Shown: positions 24,445-36,189 of the stretch, in pieces
How positions within the stretch are numbered: position 1 is the first letter of the stretch
Layout: the number at the start of each line of letters is the position of its first letter
NCBI GenBank assembly: GCA_022059125.1
Contig: JAEUWY010000005.1
Span: 1,860,001-1,924,000 of the forward strand
Direction of reading: 5' to 3'
Origin: Corynespora cassiicola
Taxonomy: Eukaryota > Ascomycota > Dothideomycetes > Pleosporales > Corynesporascaceae
DNA length: 64,000 nt
Position numbers and translations under genes: made by a program
Notes under the pieces: generated by a model
Seen by the model: the letters and a program-made list of their open reading frames with translations, nothing else
Databases searched by the model: none
Told to the model about the DNA's origin: nothing

Positions 24445-27400
24445 GTCGCAGTGTCCACAGCCCTCCGTGGAGCGAGCGGCCTGATCTGCTGTGTATGGAT
24501 GCGGCTGAACATGTGTATGCTTGCAAGAGTGTGCTCCAAGCCCCCGCCATTGCACCCCTAGTCCTTGCTGTTGAGTGAAGCTCGGGAGGGGCGCGCGCAT
24601 GAGAAGCCTGAAGGAGAAACACAGGGCAGGACACGTACGAGAAGCCATCGATATCGAATCCACTGTAGTCTGCGAGCCCGTCGTCTGTACATGCGGCAGC
24701 TCGAGCGGGTAAACGAGGCTCGGGGGTTAGGCTCTCGACGACCCAACGCCTATATCAGGATCCACGGAGAGGCCGAAGCACATGGAGCATGCCGTGGCTC
24801 TGGAAACAATACACGCCGCATTAGAAATGCCGACAATCTGAAGCCTAGAGGGACGGCACGCAGCACAAGAGAGGCACATTACTTGGCCAGAGCAAGTGCT
24901 GCTTCTAGACAGGGCCAACGATTGGCTACGCGAAAAGGAATAGATTGGCAGAGAAGCCGGTTCCGATCGGTCAGAGGCATCGCGCGGTTTGTGGAGAGGG
25001 GCCGGTGAACAGCAGCAGGGGGGGGGGTTGTGCGAAAGGATTCAGCCCTGTGCGGACCTATCTGCACATACTGCACCATGGCTACCTTGCCAGACGGAGC
25101 GCATCATGCGATGGCGGACCCTCAAGCCTCGTCACCTGCGCGGGCTTCGCATTCGCGAGGGGAGATTGGGTCGCCCGGGCGTGAACAAACCCGCCAATTC
25201 CGAAGCCGAGGACTTGGGGTCTCGAGCAGTGTGCCGTCTTGGAATGGAGGGGTGGGGTGGGATGGGAGAGTGGGTTGCACAGTGCAAGGTCTAGGTTGGC
25301 AAGAAAGATTGGATTGAGGGGTGCTCTCGCAAGGCTCGTCCGGACGACTCGGACGGAGTACGCACGCGAAGGGATTCCCATGCGTACGCAAACCCCATAT
25401 TCTCCGTAAGGAAAAGACGCGAGCAGGCGAAAGAGCGAGATGGTCCAGCACGGGCTCGGTGTTTCGAAGTCGGTAGCACAGAACGTGGTTGCTGCTCTGA
25501 GGTCGTGTTTCTGAAGACCATCGATCGCTGCTGGTAGGGCCAGCTGAGGGCCTTTTGCCTGGGCCCGTAGTACCGAGTACGATGACGGGGTCATGCGCGA
25601 GCTTCGCATTGAGCTTGCCACGCGGCAGAGGGCTGTTGCGTTGCTGCTGTGTGACGCTGGAGCTGAAAGGTGCGCAGGGCCTTTCCCATGTCGATGAAGC
25701 GGTGGGGATCAAGGCAGTATCAGACGAACAACTGAGATGAAGGGACGAAGCGCCCGAGGCGGCCATGAGAGGCGGCGGGGGTTGCAAGAGGCACTGCTTC
25801 TGGCCCCCAGGGGCAGCATGGAAGCGTGGCAGACGTCTTGTGCGTGGATCGCCAGGGCGAAGAGACCTTGGACGACTCCTCTTCGTTTCGCAATCCTCAT
25901 GCCGCAAGCGGCTAGTCCGCGCGAGATGGCGTTCGCGTTCACCTACCAGAGGAAGCACATGTGCCTTGGAAATTAACCCAACGGCCCAGATTGTCGCATC
26001 GCAACGGCGGATCAAATGAATTCCTGCAATCGCCTCTGTGAAGGCTTCCGGGCGCAGGCCAAAGCGAATTTCGCGATACCTACCGGAGACCGAATCAGGA
26101 GCTAGCCATGGTGCGCGGTCTTTTCCCAGGACGCGTAAACTGGCACCCCTCCCTCCCCTGGCTGTGCCTCTCTATCGCGTTGAAAAAGTCTCCGTATGGG
26201 AGGGGGCCAGTCATCGGCACGTAGGGTCCAGCTGCCACTTAATTATTACAGTTTTGATCGTACATTTGCAGCATCGGACATGGAGATAGCAGCAGCGATA
26301 AATCCGCTCCTCGGCGTCGTTGCGAGATTTGAGGTCAGAGTCAAAGTTCCCCAAACCCGTAGTGTAGACAGGCGGACTCGCGAGGCGCATACCGGTGCCG
26401 CCCTGGTTTGGCTACAAGGACCGACAGAGAGCCCGGGTGTAGCGGGCGGCTGAGGCGGGAACGATGATACGTGCATTAGTGAGGGGACGCTGGAGGCACC
26501 CACGCTTGACTCATCACTCCGCTTCCATTTCTCGTGCTGCGTCGTGTTGGGAATAAGGTACAGGCATCGGCCAGGGAATAAGAGTAGGACCGACTTGGCC
26601 TGATGCAGAGGCGCGCGACCATGATGGGATCGTGTTGGGTGGATAGTACGCCGTGTTGTTGTGGGAACTCGGAAGGCGCTCGCGCGAGAACCATATTGAC
26701 CCTCGTAATGAAAGCGAGCGACGCGACTCTAGGCCCTGATACTAGATTCATGGGCGGTTGAGGTTGTCTGTTCGCGCCGTTCGCGAAGGATACCATGGGA
26801 ATGGAAATACGGCAAGGGCTGACAGGGAACGGACAGGATTCACAGAACACGCGGTGACAGGAAACGCACTGTACTGTCAGACGGCCCACGTGAGTGAGAA
26901 GCTTGGTAGCCAGCCCTACGGTCCGCCCGTCGTATGTAAGCCCTTAAAAAGCATCCCACTCTGACACTCGGGGAAAAAAAACTAGATCTGATCTGGGGAA
27001 AATCTGGAGCCGCGTAAGATGACTCCAGGTGGCTCATCCTGTATCAACACACCTCCATCAGGACTCCATGGTGAAGCACTGCGTGACGGCCAATGTCGGG
27101 ACACTGCACTAGCAAGTGTTGCGTTTGCCCGTTTAGGCAGTCCTTTCGAGGCTTGTGGGCGTTGGAAATTTGCGCCGTCCTGTTGGTCGAGATTCAAATT
27201 CAAATGGCCCACGCCATTAATAACCATTCGACCGTCGATCAGAGGCATTTTCATCCATACGTGCCAACACAGACGGTGGCGCACGGCATGGCTAGCCATG
27301 GTGAGCCAGCCCGTGTTATCTGTGGCCGTGCTATCAGTCACACCAAAGCTTCTTTTCGCGACGCCATACTCTGGCCTGTCGGCTCGCGGATCGAGTGCCC

Positions 27401-30162
27401 AGGCCGTCTCATCGCGGGACGAGTCTGGCGCCCTCAGGATGGACAGAGTGCTTAGGACCGGGTGGCTTCCGGCACTAGATCGTGGGTCCCGGCCCAGGAG
27501 CATGTAAGGAGCGACGGGCGACAAAACAGTCTTGCTTGTTGCGGGAGGCATGCGGCAGAAGCAATTGCGCACCAGTGGGCTTGACGCCAGGTGGCGCGGC
27601 GTCGCAGTGTCTTGAAAGTTGCGAGAGGAATGGGCGGCGCAGCATGCATGTGGGCCGGGTCCTGTTTCGCAGAGCCGCAATCTCGCAGATTGATACTGGA
27701 CTGGAGTGGAGCGCAAGGCGCTCTGATGCTCAGCCGCCTTGGGTGCCTCGACTTTGTAAGAATAGGACAGTGGGTATGCGAGAAACGAGCGGCAAGCTGG
27801 TGCCGCTGAGCCACCGGGCTCCCGTCTCTGCACGTGACCGCACGGGCTCCGAAAAGGAGCTGTCGGGATTCAAGGTTCGTATGCTACGCCTGTTTAGGAC
27901 AACGGTCGGCTTGTGCTGGGAACGAGGCCGGCGGAGGGGTTGCGCGCGCTGTGGCCGGCGATCGTCCCGCCCGCCCTCCTCTCCAGAAAACGGCCCTAAG
28001 GTAACATATCAACCCTCTCTAATGACGCTGGCAGGAGGTGGCAGAGTGTGCCTTGCGATTAGTCGTGCAAAACCTTGGAGAGGAAATGCACGAGAGAGCG
28101 ACAGCCTCGTGCGACGGCGTGTGCTGGAGTGCCTTTTTGCGCATTGGCTGATCTGCGCTTTTCGCACGAGACGATGCTGCCTATCTCCGCAGCGAATCGC
28201 AACTCGTCTTGAGCTTCTCGTCGCGCGAGGCGTGCTTGCGTCGCACCTCTTGGTGTCTCTCAATCAGGCAGGACAACATGCTACAGTTGTTCGACTCTCA
28301 GAGTCATGGGAGACGGCGCCGCAGACGTGAGTGGGTGTGTTTGGGAGGCCTGAATGTCGGCCCAGATAGCGGTGGTTTGGTTTTGTGCTGCTGTCGGCGG
28401 TTCGCCAGCGACGTGTTGGCTGGTGTTCGATGGGATGAACCGACAGCCTGGACAATCGGGCCGTACGGCTGGCACGGAACCTCCTGTGTAGCTGACAGCC
28501 ACCCCTCCATGTGGCTAATGCTCCAAGTCATGCATTGCTCCAGAGGCCGAAGTTCACCGCAGAGACGGAAACGTACCCTAGTGTTCGTGGGGAAAAGGGC
28601 GCGTTTCCCCATGGCGGCGGTGCAAGGGCGGCCTAGAACGTACCATGGATCATGGTCAAGGGACACGCAAATCAGGGCACGGAGATCCCTTTCGTCGTGC
28701 ACTTTCAGGCCGACGAGCTGAAAAAAACGACGCGCAAGTGTCAAACACAGCAGGAGAGGCGGCCAGCTGCGAATGTGCGCCTCACCCGTTGCTCCATTTC
28801 ACGACATGGCAAAGGCGGGCCCATTCTGCCAGCCAACTGCCGGTCCAGGAAGAATGTACCCCGGCCAAAAAAACAAACATGGAACCAACACAATACGCCG
28901 CAACGCCCGGCATCGAACGCCTTTACGCCCGACGTGGCAGCCCCCGAAAAGCATAATGCTAGCCTCGCAGTAGCATCGAACCGCAACCAGAGGCCATTGG
29001 AACAAATTGTGCTTAAGATAGGGGCACGCACATGCGTCGAGAAGAAACAAGGTATGGGGTTGAGCACGCAATCACAAAGTGCCCCAAAAATATGCCACAT
29101 TGCGAGAGTGGTTTTGTAAACGAGGACCTCGGGAATGATTTGGGCGGTTGGCTCAAAGAATCCGCATGGGGAATCAACGTGTGGCTGATTGAATAATCCG
29201 TTGACGATGCTTCACACCGGGGCGGGTCAGCTGGAATCACGAGCCGATCCGATTCAACTCGTCCACGCCGACGCCAGCGTTGTGGGATTTTCTCTTCTTG
29301 GTAATCCACCTTGCTTTGAATCAAGTTAGTGATGAGCGTTTTGAATAATGTCTCCACCGAAACGGGATGGACCGCAAGGCTGCGGTAGCCGGCGTGGGAG
29401 TGGCGGGATTGGCAGTTGGAATATCGCACGCAAATGGCGGCATCCGCTGATCGAATTGATGCTGCTCCAACATGGCCGAGGGCAAGTGCCATGTTCCCCC
29501 TTAACTTCGCTGCCAGCCCAAAATAGGCCAACATTGGATGAAACTGTAGTGATTATCGGGTCAATCAGTTACTACTAGCATTTTCCCAGACGACGTGCAT
29601 GTGGTGTTGATATTTTTGAAGTCAGTCAAGGAGGGTTAAGGGTTGCATGGCGGGCGCTTCGACGATGAAATCGCCTGGAGGACCAAGGTGCAAAGGATTC
29701 AGAAGGATCCCGCAAGCCAATTAACCTTAAGCAGAGCATCAGGGTCCGAAACGCCGACAATTTACTTGGCGAACGCCTGGCAACAACGTGCAAGTGTAAG
29801 CGGTAAGGCACGACTGCCTCGCCATTTTGGGTCATGATCCTGCGAGAGTGAGGTCGCCATGCTGTGCAACCACGATGGCGCGTGTCTAGATATGTCAACA
29901 GCATTTGGTAGGCGAGCGCGGCCGGGGAAGAGGCCGGATCGGGCGCGGCTGTAGTCTCTGATTGATCGAATGTTTCAAAACGTCTTAAGGTGATGACCAT
30001 GCATTCTGAAAGAAGCGCAGGCTGCATACCCCACGAAGGTCAAGGGCCGCCTGACGCTGCAGGATGACGGAGGGGTAACGGCTGTGATTGATCAATTCTG
30101 CCTGATGGAGAGTGCCCTAGTCGAGACTGCCACGAGACTGCCCATGGCGTCGGAGGGGTTTT

Positions 30163-30199
30163 AATATCGAGCAGGGCTCCGGGAGCAGGGCTCGATATT
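30163..30199. repeat. Inverted repeat, 10-base perfect arms
   Basis: AATATCGAGC at 30163-30172 is matched by GCTCGATATT at 30190-30199 with a 17-base spacer that itself holds GCTC / GAGC, so the whole can fold as a two-part hairpin. Confidence 0.8.
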
Positions 30200-30333
30200 G
30201 CAGCGCTTGGGTTTTCTGCAACGATTGTCGGTCGGTGCTGCAAGGCTGTCAACCGATTTCCAAGCTGCGCATCTTCTGGAGCACAGGAGGCATGGTGGAC
30301 ATGAGGTCTTGGAGGGTACTCTCGCTGCACTGT

Positions 30334-30360
30334 GCCGTCGAAGCCGTCGAAGCCGTCGAA
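30334..30360. repeat. Three copies of a 9-base unit GCCGTCGAA
   Basis: Three perfect direct copies and the first four bases of a fourth. Confidence 0.9.
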
Positions 30361-31615
30361 GCCGGACATTTGGAATGGCCCCGAGCCTCGCAACACAAGA
30401 TGGTTGCGGGGCTAGGCTTCCGACAACATCAGCGCGGGGCGGATCTATCCTTCAAAGTATCGGTGAATGGGACCAAGCGACATGCGAGGTGGTGTGAACT
30501 CGGACGACACCCAGGGGTGGCAGAGAGGGGTCGGGCCAGCATGCGGATGGCTGCAGTGCGATGATCGTTGTCGTCAGTTGGCCGCCCTACGGCGCTCCCA
30601 GAGTGCTGGGATGGTATTATCCCTATAGGGCTGAACCCAAAGCGGGCAGCGTGTGCTGTCAGGTGGCTTGGCCTGCCCATGGGCCAAACGTGTCTAAAAA
30701 TAACGCGCGTCTGTTTCTGCTCTGGGGCAATGGGAGGGCTCGAAAGGCCATGCTGCGAGCGTAAATATGGAAAATGCAACTGCACAGCGGCTAACAGGCG
30801 TTGCCCCAGCGTGGTGCAGTGCAAATGTTGCCAGGCCGAAGGAGATAATTTTGGCCGCTCGTAAGTCCGGCGGCCATGTAGGTGTTTTTGCACGCGGCTC
30901 AGTGTATCTTACCCGTCTGACAAAGAAGGCGAGAGCGGGAGGGTGGGAGCGAGCGGGAGAGAGAGTGTGTGTGTGCCTGTCCGACTGCGGAGGCCGGCCT
31001 GGGAGTACTGGAGCATCGCATGGAGCGACATGCAAAGCGTGGACAATTAGATTGCTGTTGCACTCGCCGTCTCTGAGCTGTTCGGTCGACGGCGGCGGTG
31101 GTGAAGGAGGGGGGAACTGGTCGAGGCGGTCTGTGGGATGCCGACGTCCATGGGTCGGGCCAATGGGAAGGCGCCGTGGGGGTGCAGGGGGCGGGCGTGG
31201 CCAATCAGCGCGACCCCCGCCCTCGTCGTCGACCGCCTTTCACCGGCCCAAGCCTCGCCCGCTCAACATCGCATCGTCGCCCAAAAGCAGCCCTTGTGCT
31301 CAAGTGCGGTGGGTCGGCCTGCGCTCTGTACATGGCAGTGACCGTTCATGCACCGCGCGACACTTGTCACCGACCGTCTTGACGGCTTGAGCCCGTGTGT
31401 AACCTGACGTGCTGAGCCGAACCGGAGCCGGCCCAGAGGAGTGCGCAGCCTAGTCCGGGCCTCGTATACCACAGTGCAATGCACGCCCACCCTTCTGGCA
31501 GGCTCCAGAGCCAGGAACGTGCCGTGTGCGGGAGCGAAATGCGAACATCGGTCACGGCCCATGTCGGCCTTGCACTTGTGAGAGGAGACGGTGTAGGGCC
31601 CCAGATGGCAGCAGC

Positions 31616-31661
31616 CTGGAGGCTGGAGGCTGGAGGCTCGAGACTGGAGGCTCGAGACTGG
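31616..31661. repeat. Tandem CTGGAGG / CTGGAGGCTCGAGA repeats
   Basis: Two CTGGAGG units lead into two perfect 14-base units and a partial third, in DNA without a gene. Confidence 0.85.
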
Positions 31662-34343
31662 AGACGGTCGGCATATGGACATGGCCGTCAGATGGCAGGA
31701 GCATTAACCGTGACATAAAACACGCGACGACGATTTCTCGCAGCAGGAAAAGGCAAGAGGCTCAACATGGTATACCACGGACTCGGTAGCATGGCGCAGG
31801 TTGGCACATTACCCATGCCGGCCGCCAGCTGAGCCATCATCCTCACCTGTCCGCGTTAACAGCCCTTAGCCACAGGGGGCCTCGCGGGACCTGGAGACAA
31901 ATCATCTTCTTCTCCCTCCACGCCCAAGTTACGTCCGTAACGTCCAGTGGCGGATCGAGGACCAAGCCTGGGTCCGATTGATAATTGATGATATTCTTAT
32001 CTTCAGCAGCTGCCACTTCATCCGCCGAGGTCATTGTAGCAATCGAACACAGCGACTAACCCGTCCCTCTGTTACAGTGCTTATGCAGGGACGGGGAAAT
32101 TTGGCCCGACTGTTGGGGTGCTTATGGGGAGCCTGGATGTGCGGAGACGGGTTGGAGTACACGCCCTCTCCAATCGTGCACCGTTTTTGGGCCATGTTTG
32201 CCACCGTTTCGGAAATGCAAGAGACGAACGTGTTGGTGATTGCGAATTTGAGACAATGCTGTCCCATATCGCCCACTGTCGTCGAGGGGCTAGCCAACGG
32301 GCGTACCAGGGCGGCCATGGAGATGGGCAGTGGAGCTACCAGAATCGACTGCAATGCCTTACCGTCGACTGGGGTCGTAGTGCCCAGCCCATGCTGAATA
32401 TACCCGGCCATGGTCGCATGATGGCTGGCTGGGTGGACGGAATTCCGCCCCCCTGAAGCGTCCTGGCCAGCTCCAAAACCGCAAATGCTGAAGCGGGGAG
32501 TCTCTGGGCCAGACCGTTGCCGATGCCCATCTCTTTTTCCGCCGCCTACCAAAGTGAAATGACAGGGTCCAGGAGCCCACTTGGGGCCCGGGGCAGGTAT
32601 CAGAGGATAGTCTGATTGGACGACCGGCCTCATTGCTGGAATCCGGCCCCCACGATATCAAGAGGCACTTGTCGAGTCGAGGCGGCACCGACGTTCCTTA
32701 GCAAGTGTTGGATCATTTGTCCAAACGTCTGTCGACGTGTCGTGCCAGATGCCCAAGGTTTCAGGGCCCGGCGGACGTGGCTGCTGAGAGTCAAACTGAT
32801 GGCGGGAGGGGGAAAGTGTCCGAAAACGCTCCGCACTGATCGTCGTCGTCTACAGCCAAAGGTGTTGGAGCCACTGCTCGATGTGGTATGAGGGGGGTGG
32901 TCGCAGCAGTGCCGAATATGACTCTTGGGATGGCCTAGCCTTGGGCTGGTGGCTGAGAGAAGGTACAGCCTGGCGGACGACTAGCCACACACCGCCATGC
33001 CAGGAGTCGCCGCATGGCCGCTCAATGGTGAGGTACCCTTTGGATGGGAGCGAAGAGCGGGAAGACGCGCTGCGCTCCGCGGCGACGGCGGCGGTGATTG
33101 GGCAGGTCGTTCTTTGGGCTCGTTACGTCACCAGACAAGCACTGGAGTGCTGGCGCCATCGCATCCATGTGGTTAGCAGCACAGGGAAGATGGTCACCGA
33201 CGGGGAGGCTGGGGGCATAGGGCTGGACGGTAAGACGCTTGACAAAATGCCCTGCGGCTCCAGATATTTTAGATTATGACAAAGCGCACCGGCGGGTGCG
33301 TCTAAACCAAAAAGCGCAGCTGTTGCCCTTGTCGAAGCCCCAAGGCTCCGACCATGGCGGCGGCCCTGGGGGAGGCCATTTGGAATCCCACTCGTGGAAG
33401 CGGTCTGGCGGCAGCTGCAAGGTTACCTAGGTACGCACAAGGCTGGCGAATCAGGTGGGGGTTCCCCCCATGCTGCCCTCCGGCAGGGCTCGTTCGCCGA
33501 TTAGAAAGCAGTTCGTCCTGATCCAGGGCTTTCGGCATCATCTTGCGAGGTGCGAGCAGCGCGAGCCGCTCCTTGCGCCGAACCGCGAGCGCAGACGGGG
33601 CAGACGGGGCAGACGGAGACGAGGCAGCGCGCGAGGGGCGTCTCGGTGTCGCGGTGATGGATGAAGACTGCCGACCGGCGCGGCCCCCAACCCAGCGCCC
33701 ACCGCCCGCGAATCCACACAGGTACGCCCCGGGGGCCCAGGCGGCAGGTAGGCAGGCAAGGCAGGCAAGGCAGCACGGCGGCGGCGGCGGTGATGGTGGA
33801 GGCAGAGGTGGAGGTGGGGGATGCGCTGCTGGCGGTGCTGGCGGTGCTGGCGGCGCTGGACGTGGACAGAGAGGGCATACGAGGCCGCCGCGGCGGGCGT
33901 GGTGGGCAAGTCCGCAATCTCCAGCCTGGCCTGCGGGTTATCCGACGCGGCCTCCTCTGGGCCGCTGCTGGGCTGCTGGGCCTCTGGGCCATCTGCTCGT
34001 GCAACGCGCGCGTCACCGACTTCTCCAAAGTGCCATTACAGCGCTTTCGCCCGGTTTGTTACCCGGGCACGGCTGCGCAGCCAACCACCGGCGCCGCTGG
34101 CTGGAGGATCAAGCTAATCGAGCTAACGTGTTAATTATGGATGCCCGCAACTGTCGGAGTGCTCAGCACAACTGCGCCAGCTACAGGGTTCCATGCAGGG
34201 GCCCCTGCCAGTCCACTCCGCCCTATGATGGATCCCAAAATGGGAGAGAGCCCTCACGCCGAGGGCCTGCGTGCGCCAGGGCGTTGAAGGTCCGTGGTGT
34301 GCCGGGCCTGATGTGCAGCAGCAGTGATGGATTTGGAACCCTG

Positions 34344-34353
34344 ATAAATAAAG
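34344..34353 (+). promoter_or_regulatory. TATA-like element of the bZIP gene
   Basis: ATAAATAAAG about 210 bases before the bZIP start codon, followed by a C/T-rich stretch and CCA/CCT triplet runs that lead into the ATG. This resembles a core promoter with a pyrimidine-rich leader. Confidence 0.4.
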
Positions 34354-34562
34354 CACACCCCCAACTGCCTACCACACTCCCCTCCATATCGCATATATCA
34401 GCTCCCATTCCTCCCCGACCACCCACTCCATCCGCGTCTTTGCTGAAGCTCCTCTCGCATACACATACACAGAGACATATATATCAAGCTAGCCTCGCCC
34501 ACCACCACCACCCCACCACCACCTCCTCCTCTTCCTCCTCCTCCACCACCACCACCACCACC

Positions 34563-35600
34563 ATGCATCGTCACGCCGGCTACCAGTATGCCGCCGCGGC
34601 TCCCACCACACACAGATACTCGGGCACCTCGAGTGCCTTCAGTGCCTCTGCGAACCCCAATGAGGACTGGACCAAGATCTCAGATCTCGCCGAGCGCCGC
34701 AGGATACAGAACCGCATTGCTCAGCGCAACTACCGTGAGTCTGCCCGTAGCCCATAGCCCGAAGCCGCCCACTGACGCCACCTCCAGGCAAGAAGCTGAA
34801 GAAGAGGCTCGAAGACCTCGAGCGCCGCGCCGCCTCTAGCTCTGCCTCGCCGGAACAGAAGCCGGCTGAGTTGCAGCCACCGCAGCGGTCCCCCCGCCAG
34901 GAGTTCCCTTCGCCAGCCTCTTCCGAGTCCGACTATGGCCGCCGAACTCCAGAGATGCAGAGCCACTACATCCCGCCACCAGAGGAGCGTGGCATGTTCT
35001 CGCACCAGTACACCCGCCAGCTCTCGACATCCCCGCCGCCATTCTCGTATTCGACGTATCCCGCACCCGACACGGCTGCATACACGGTGCCCTATGCTGC
35101 CACCCACGCACCCTACCACTCGATACCCACCACCATGACTCCGGAGATGCCGTACTCGACTCCGTACCTCCCGCCGCTCTCCGCAGCCTACCCGACCACC
35201 CTGCCCAGCCTTGCGCCCACCATGAAGAGCGAGTACTACCCCGACGAGGAGATCAGCCCCTTCGGCGTTGGCTATGCACAGATTGCGGGAATTGACATCC
35301 CCCCGCCGCACGCGTACGCCGACTCGGACGCTCATGTAAAGCTCCCTCCCCGCAAGCACTACTACGCACATTAAATCTCCCAACTCTTCTCCACCATTAT
35401 CACTGCCACCACCATTACCATTATCATCATCACCACGCTGTCTTCTCGACGACCCCCACGCTGACAGGCCGTGGCAGACACCACCACTATCCGACTCCTT
35501 CGAACCGTCGCAGGCGGGCTCGCCATCCGAGTCGGGCTACCCCACCACGCCCAACTCGATGCCGCGCACGCCTCCTCTTCACCCGGTCCACCTCATGTGA
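34563..35600 (+). CDS. bZIP transcription factor
   Basis: Predicted nuclear DNA-binding regulator. Exons: 34563-34734, 34788-35335 and 35478-35600, giving 280 residues. The basic region runs from about residue 40 (DLAERRRIQNRIAQRNYRKK) and carries the bZIP signature N-x3-Q-x3-R. It continues across intron 1 into KLKKRLEDLERRA; the zipper is short, with few heptad leucines. The rest is rich in Pro, Ser, Tyr and Thr, as in activation regions. Exon 3 adds 40 residues with repeated SP/TP sites and ends VHLM. Its acceptor CAG at 35475-35477 is the one that keeps frame; an earlier CAG does not. If intron 2 is retained the protein ends KLPPRKHYYAH at 35374 instead. The family is secure, the regulated genes unknown. 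No stop precedes the ATG in frame for about 1 kb. Confidence 0.88.
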
Positions 35601-36189
35601 GCCTGTCACTGAGATCACGACCCTCATGCCTTATGCCTTATTCTTCTTGGAGGCCTCGGGCTTCTGTACATTATTCTTCTCGCGTCTTCTTGTTCCTCGT
35701 CTTCTTCTTCTTCTTCTTCTTCTTCTTCTTCTTCTTCTTCTTCTTGTTGCTTGTAATGCATTTTGAGCGATCGGTCGTTTGGATATCAGCGAAGGACATA
35801 GTCTCTCGCTACTCACGAAGGACAATTGAGGTGTCAGGCGTTAGTACAAGGTTTCTTTTGGGTCACGGGGGAAGAATGGGAAACTCGAGCCCAGCATTCG
35901 CAGGCCATGATGCCCGCATGGGCTCTCGGCTACTCGTGCCAGCGCGCGCCGGGTAGCCACTGATAAATGAACAACAATTTCTCTACTTGACACAAACCGC
36001 GTCCGATTGTGAATTTGCCTTGTGAAGTGTGGGGTGGGGTGAATTGTTGTCTGGGGCAAGTCGAGACGATCACCACGAGCGGTCCGAGCAGCGCGCGACG
36101 CGTGCTGGTCGGCTTGGCGTGACTTGCACCTTCTCACCATAAGCACAATCTGGATCGCAGCCAAATCCAACCACCTCCACCAGCAGCAC
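35601..36189. other. Spacer between bZIP gene and ORC1
   Basis: Holds the bZIP 3' region, with a pure CTT microsatellite, and the ORC1 promoter. I see no other gene. Confidence 0.6.
35701..35745. repeat. (CTT)15 microsatellite
   Basis: Fifteen perfect CTT units about 100 bases after the bZIP stop codon, so probably in its 3' UTR as a pyrimidine tract. Confidence 0.97.

Larger units (their letters stand above)
22151..34340. other. About 12 kb mostly GC-rich region without recognisable genes
   Basis: The stretch carries dozens of overlapping frames on both strands (up to 297 codons at 25122-26015 and 283 at 26982-27833). Their translations are Arg/Pro/Ser/Ala-rich with no domain, no conserved-looking motif and no splice pattern, as expected of chance frames in GC-rich DNA. 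It contains several short tandem repeats and one clear hairpin (listed separately). It lies upstream of the bZIP gene and may hold its regulatory region or non-coding transcripts. I cannot exclude a small intron-rich gene. Confidence 0.5.

Noticed and set aside
25122..26015. A 297-codon frame on the minus strand and similar long frames in 22-33 kb
   Set aside because: Low-complexity Arg/Pro/Ser-rich translation without domain, overlapped by equally long frames in other phases; typical of GC-rich non-coding DNA.
26982..27833. A 283-codon minus frame mirrored by a 282-codon plus frame at 27482-28330
   Set aside because: Neither shows a motif, signal peptide or coding-like composition; both open because stops are rare in GC-rich DNA.
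28870..28990. B-box-like GTTCGA motifs on the minus strand suggesting a tRNA
   Set aside because: No T-arm of five pairs and no acceptor or anticodon arm could be folded.
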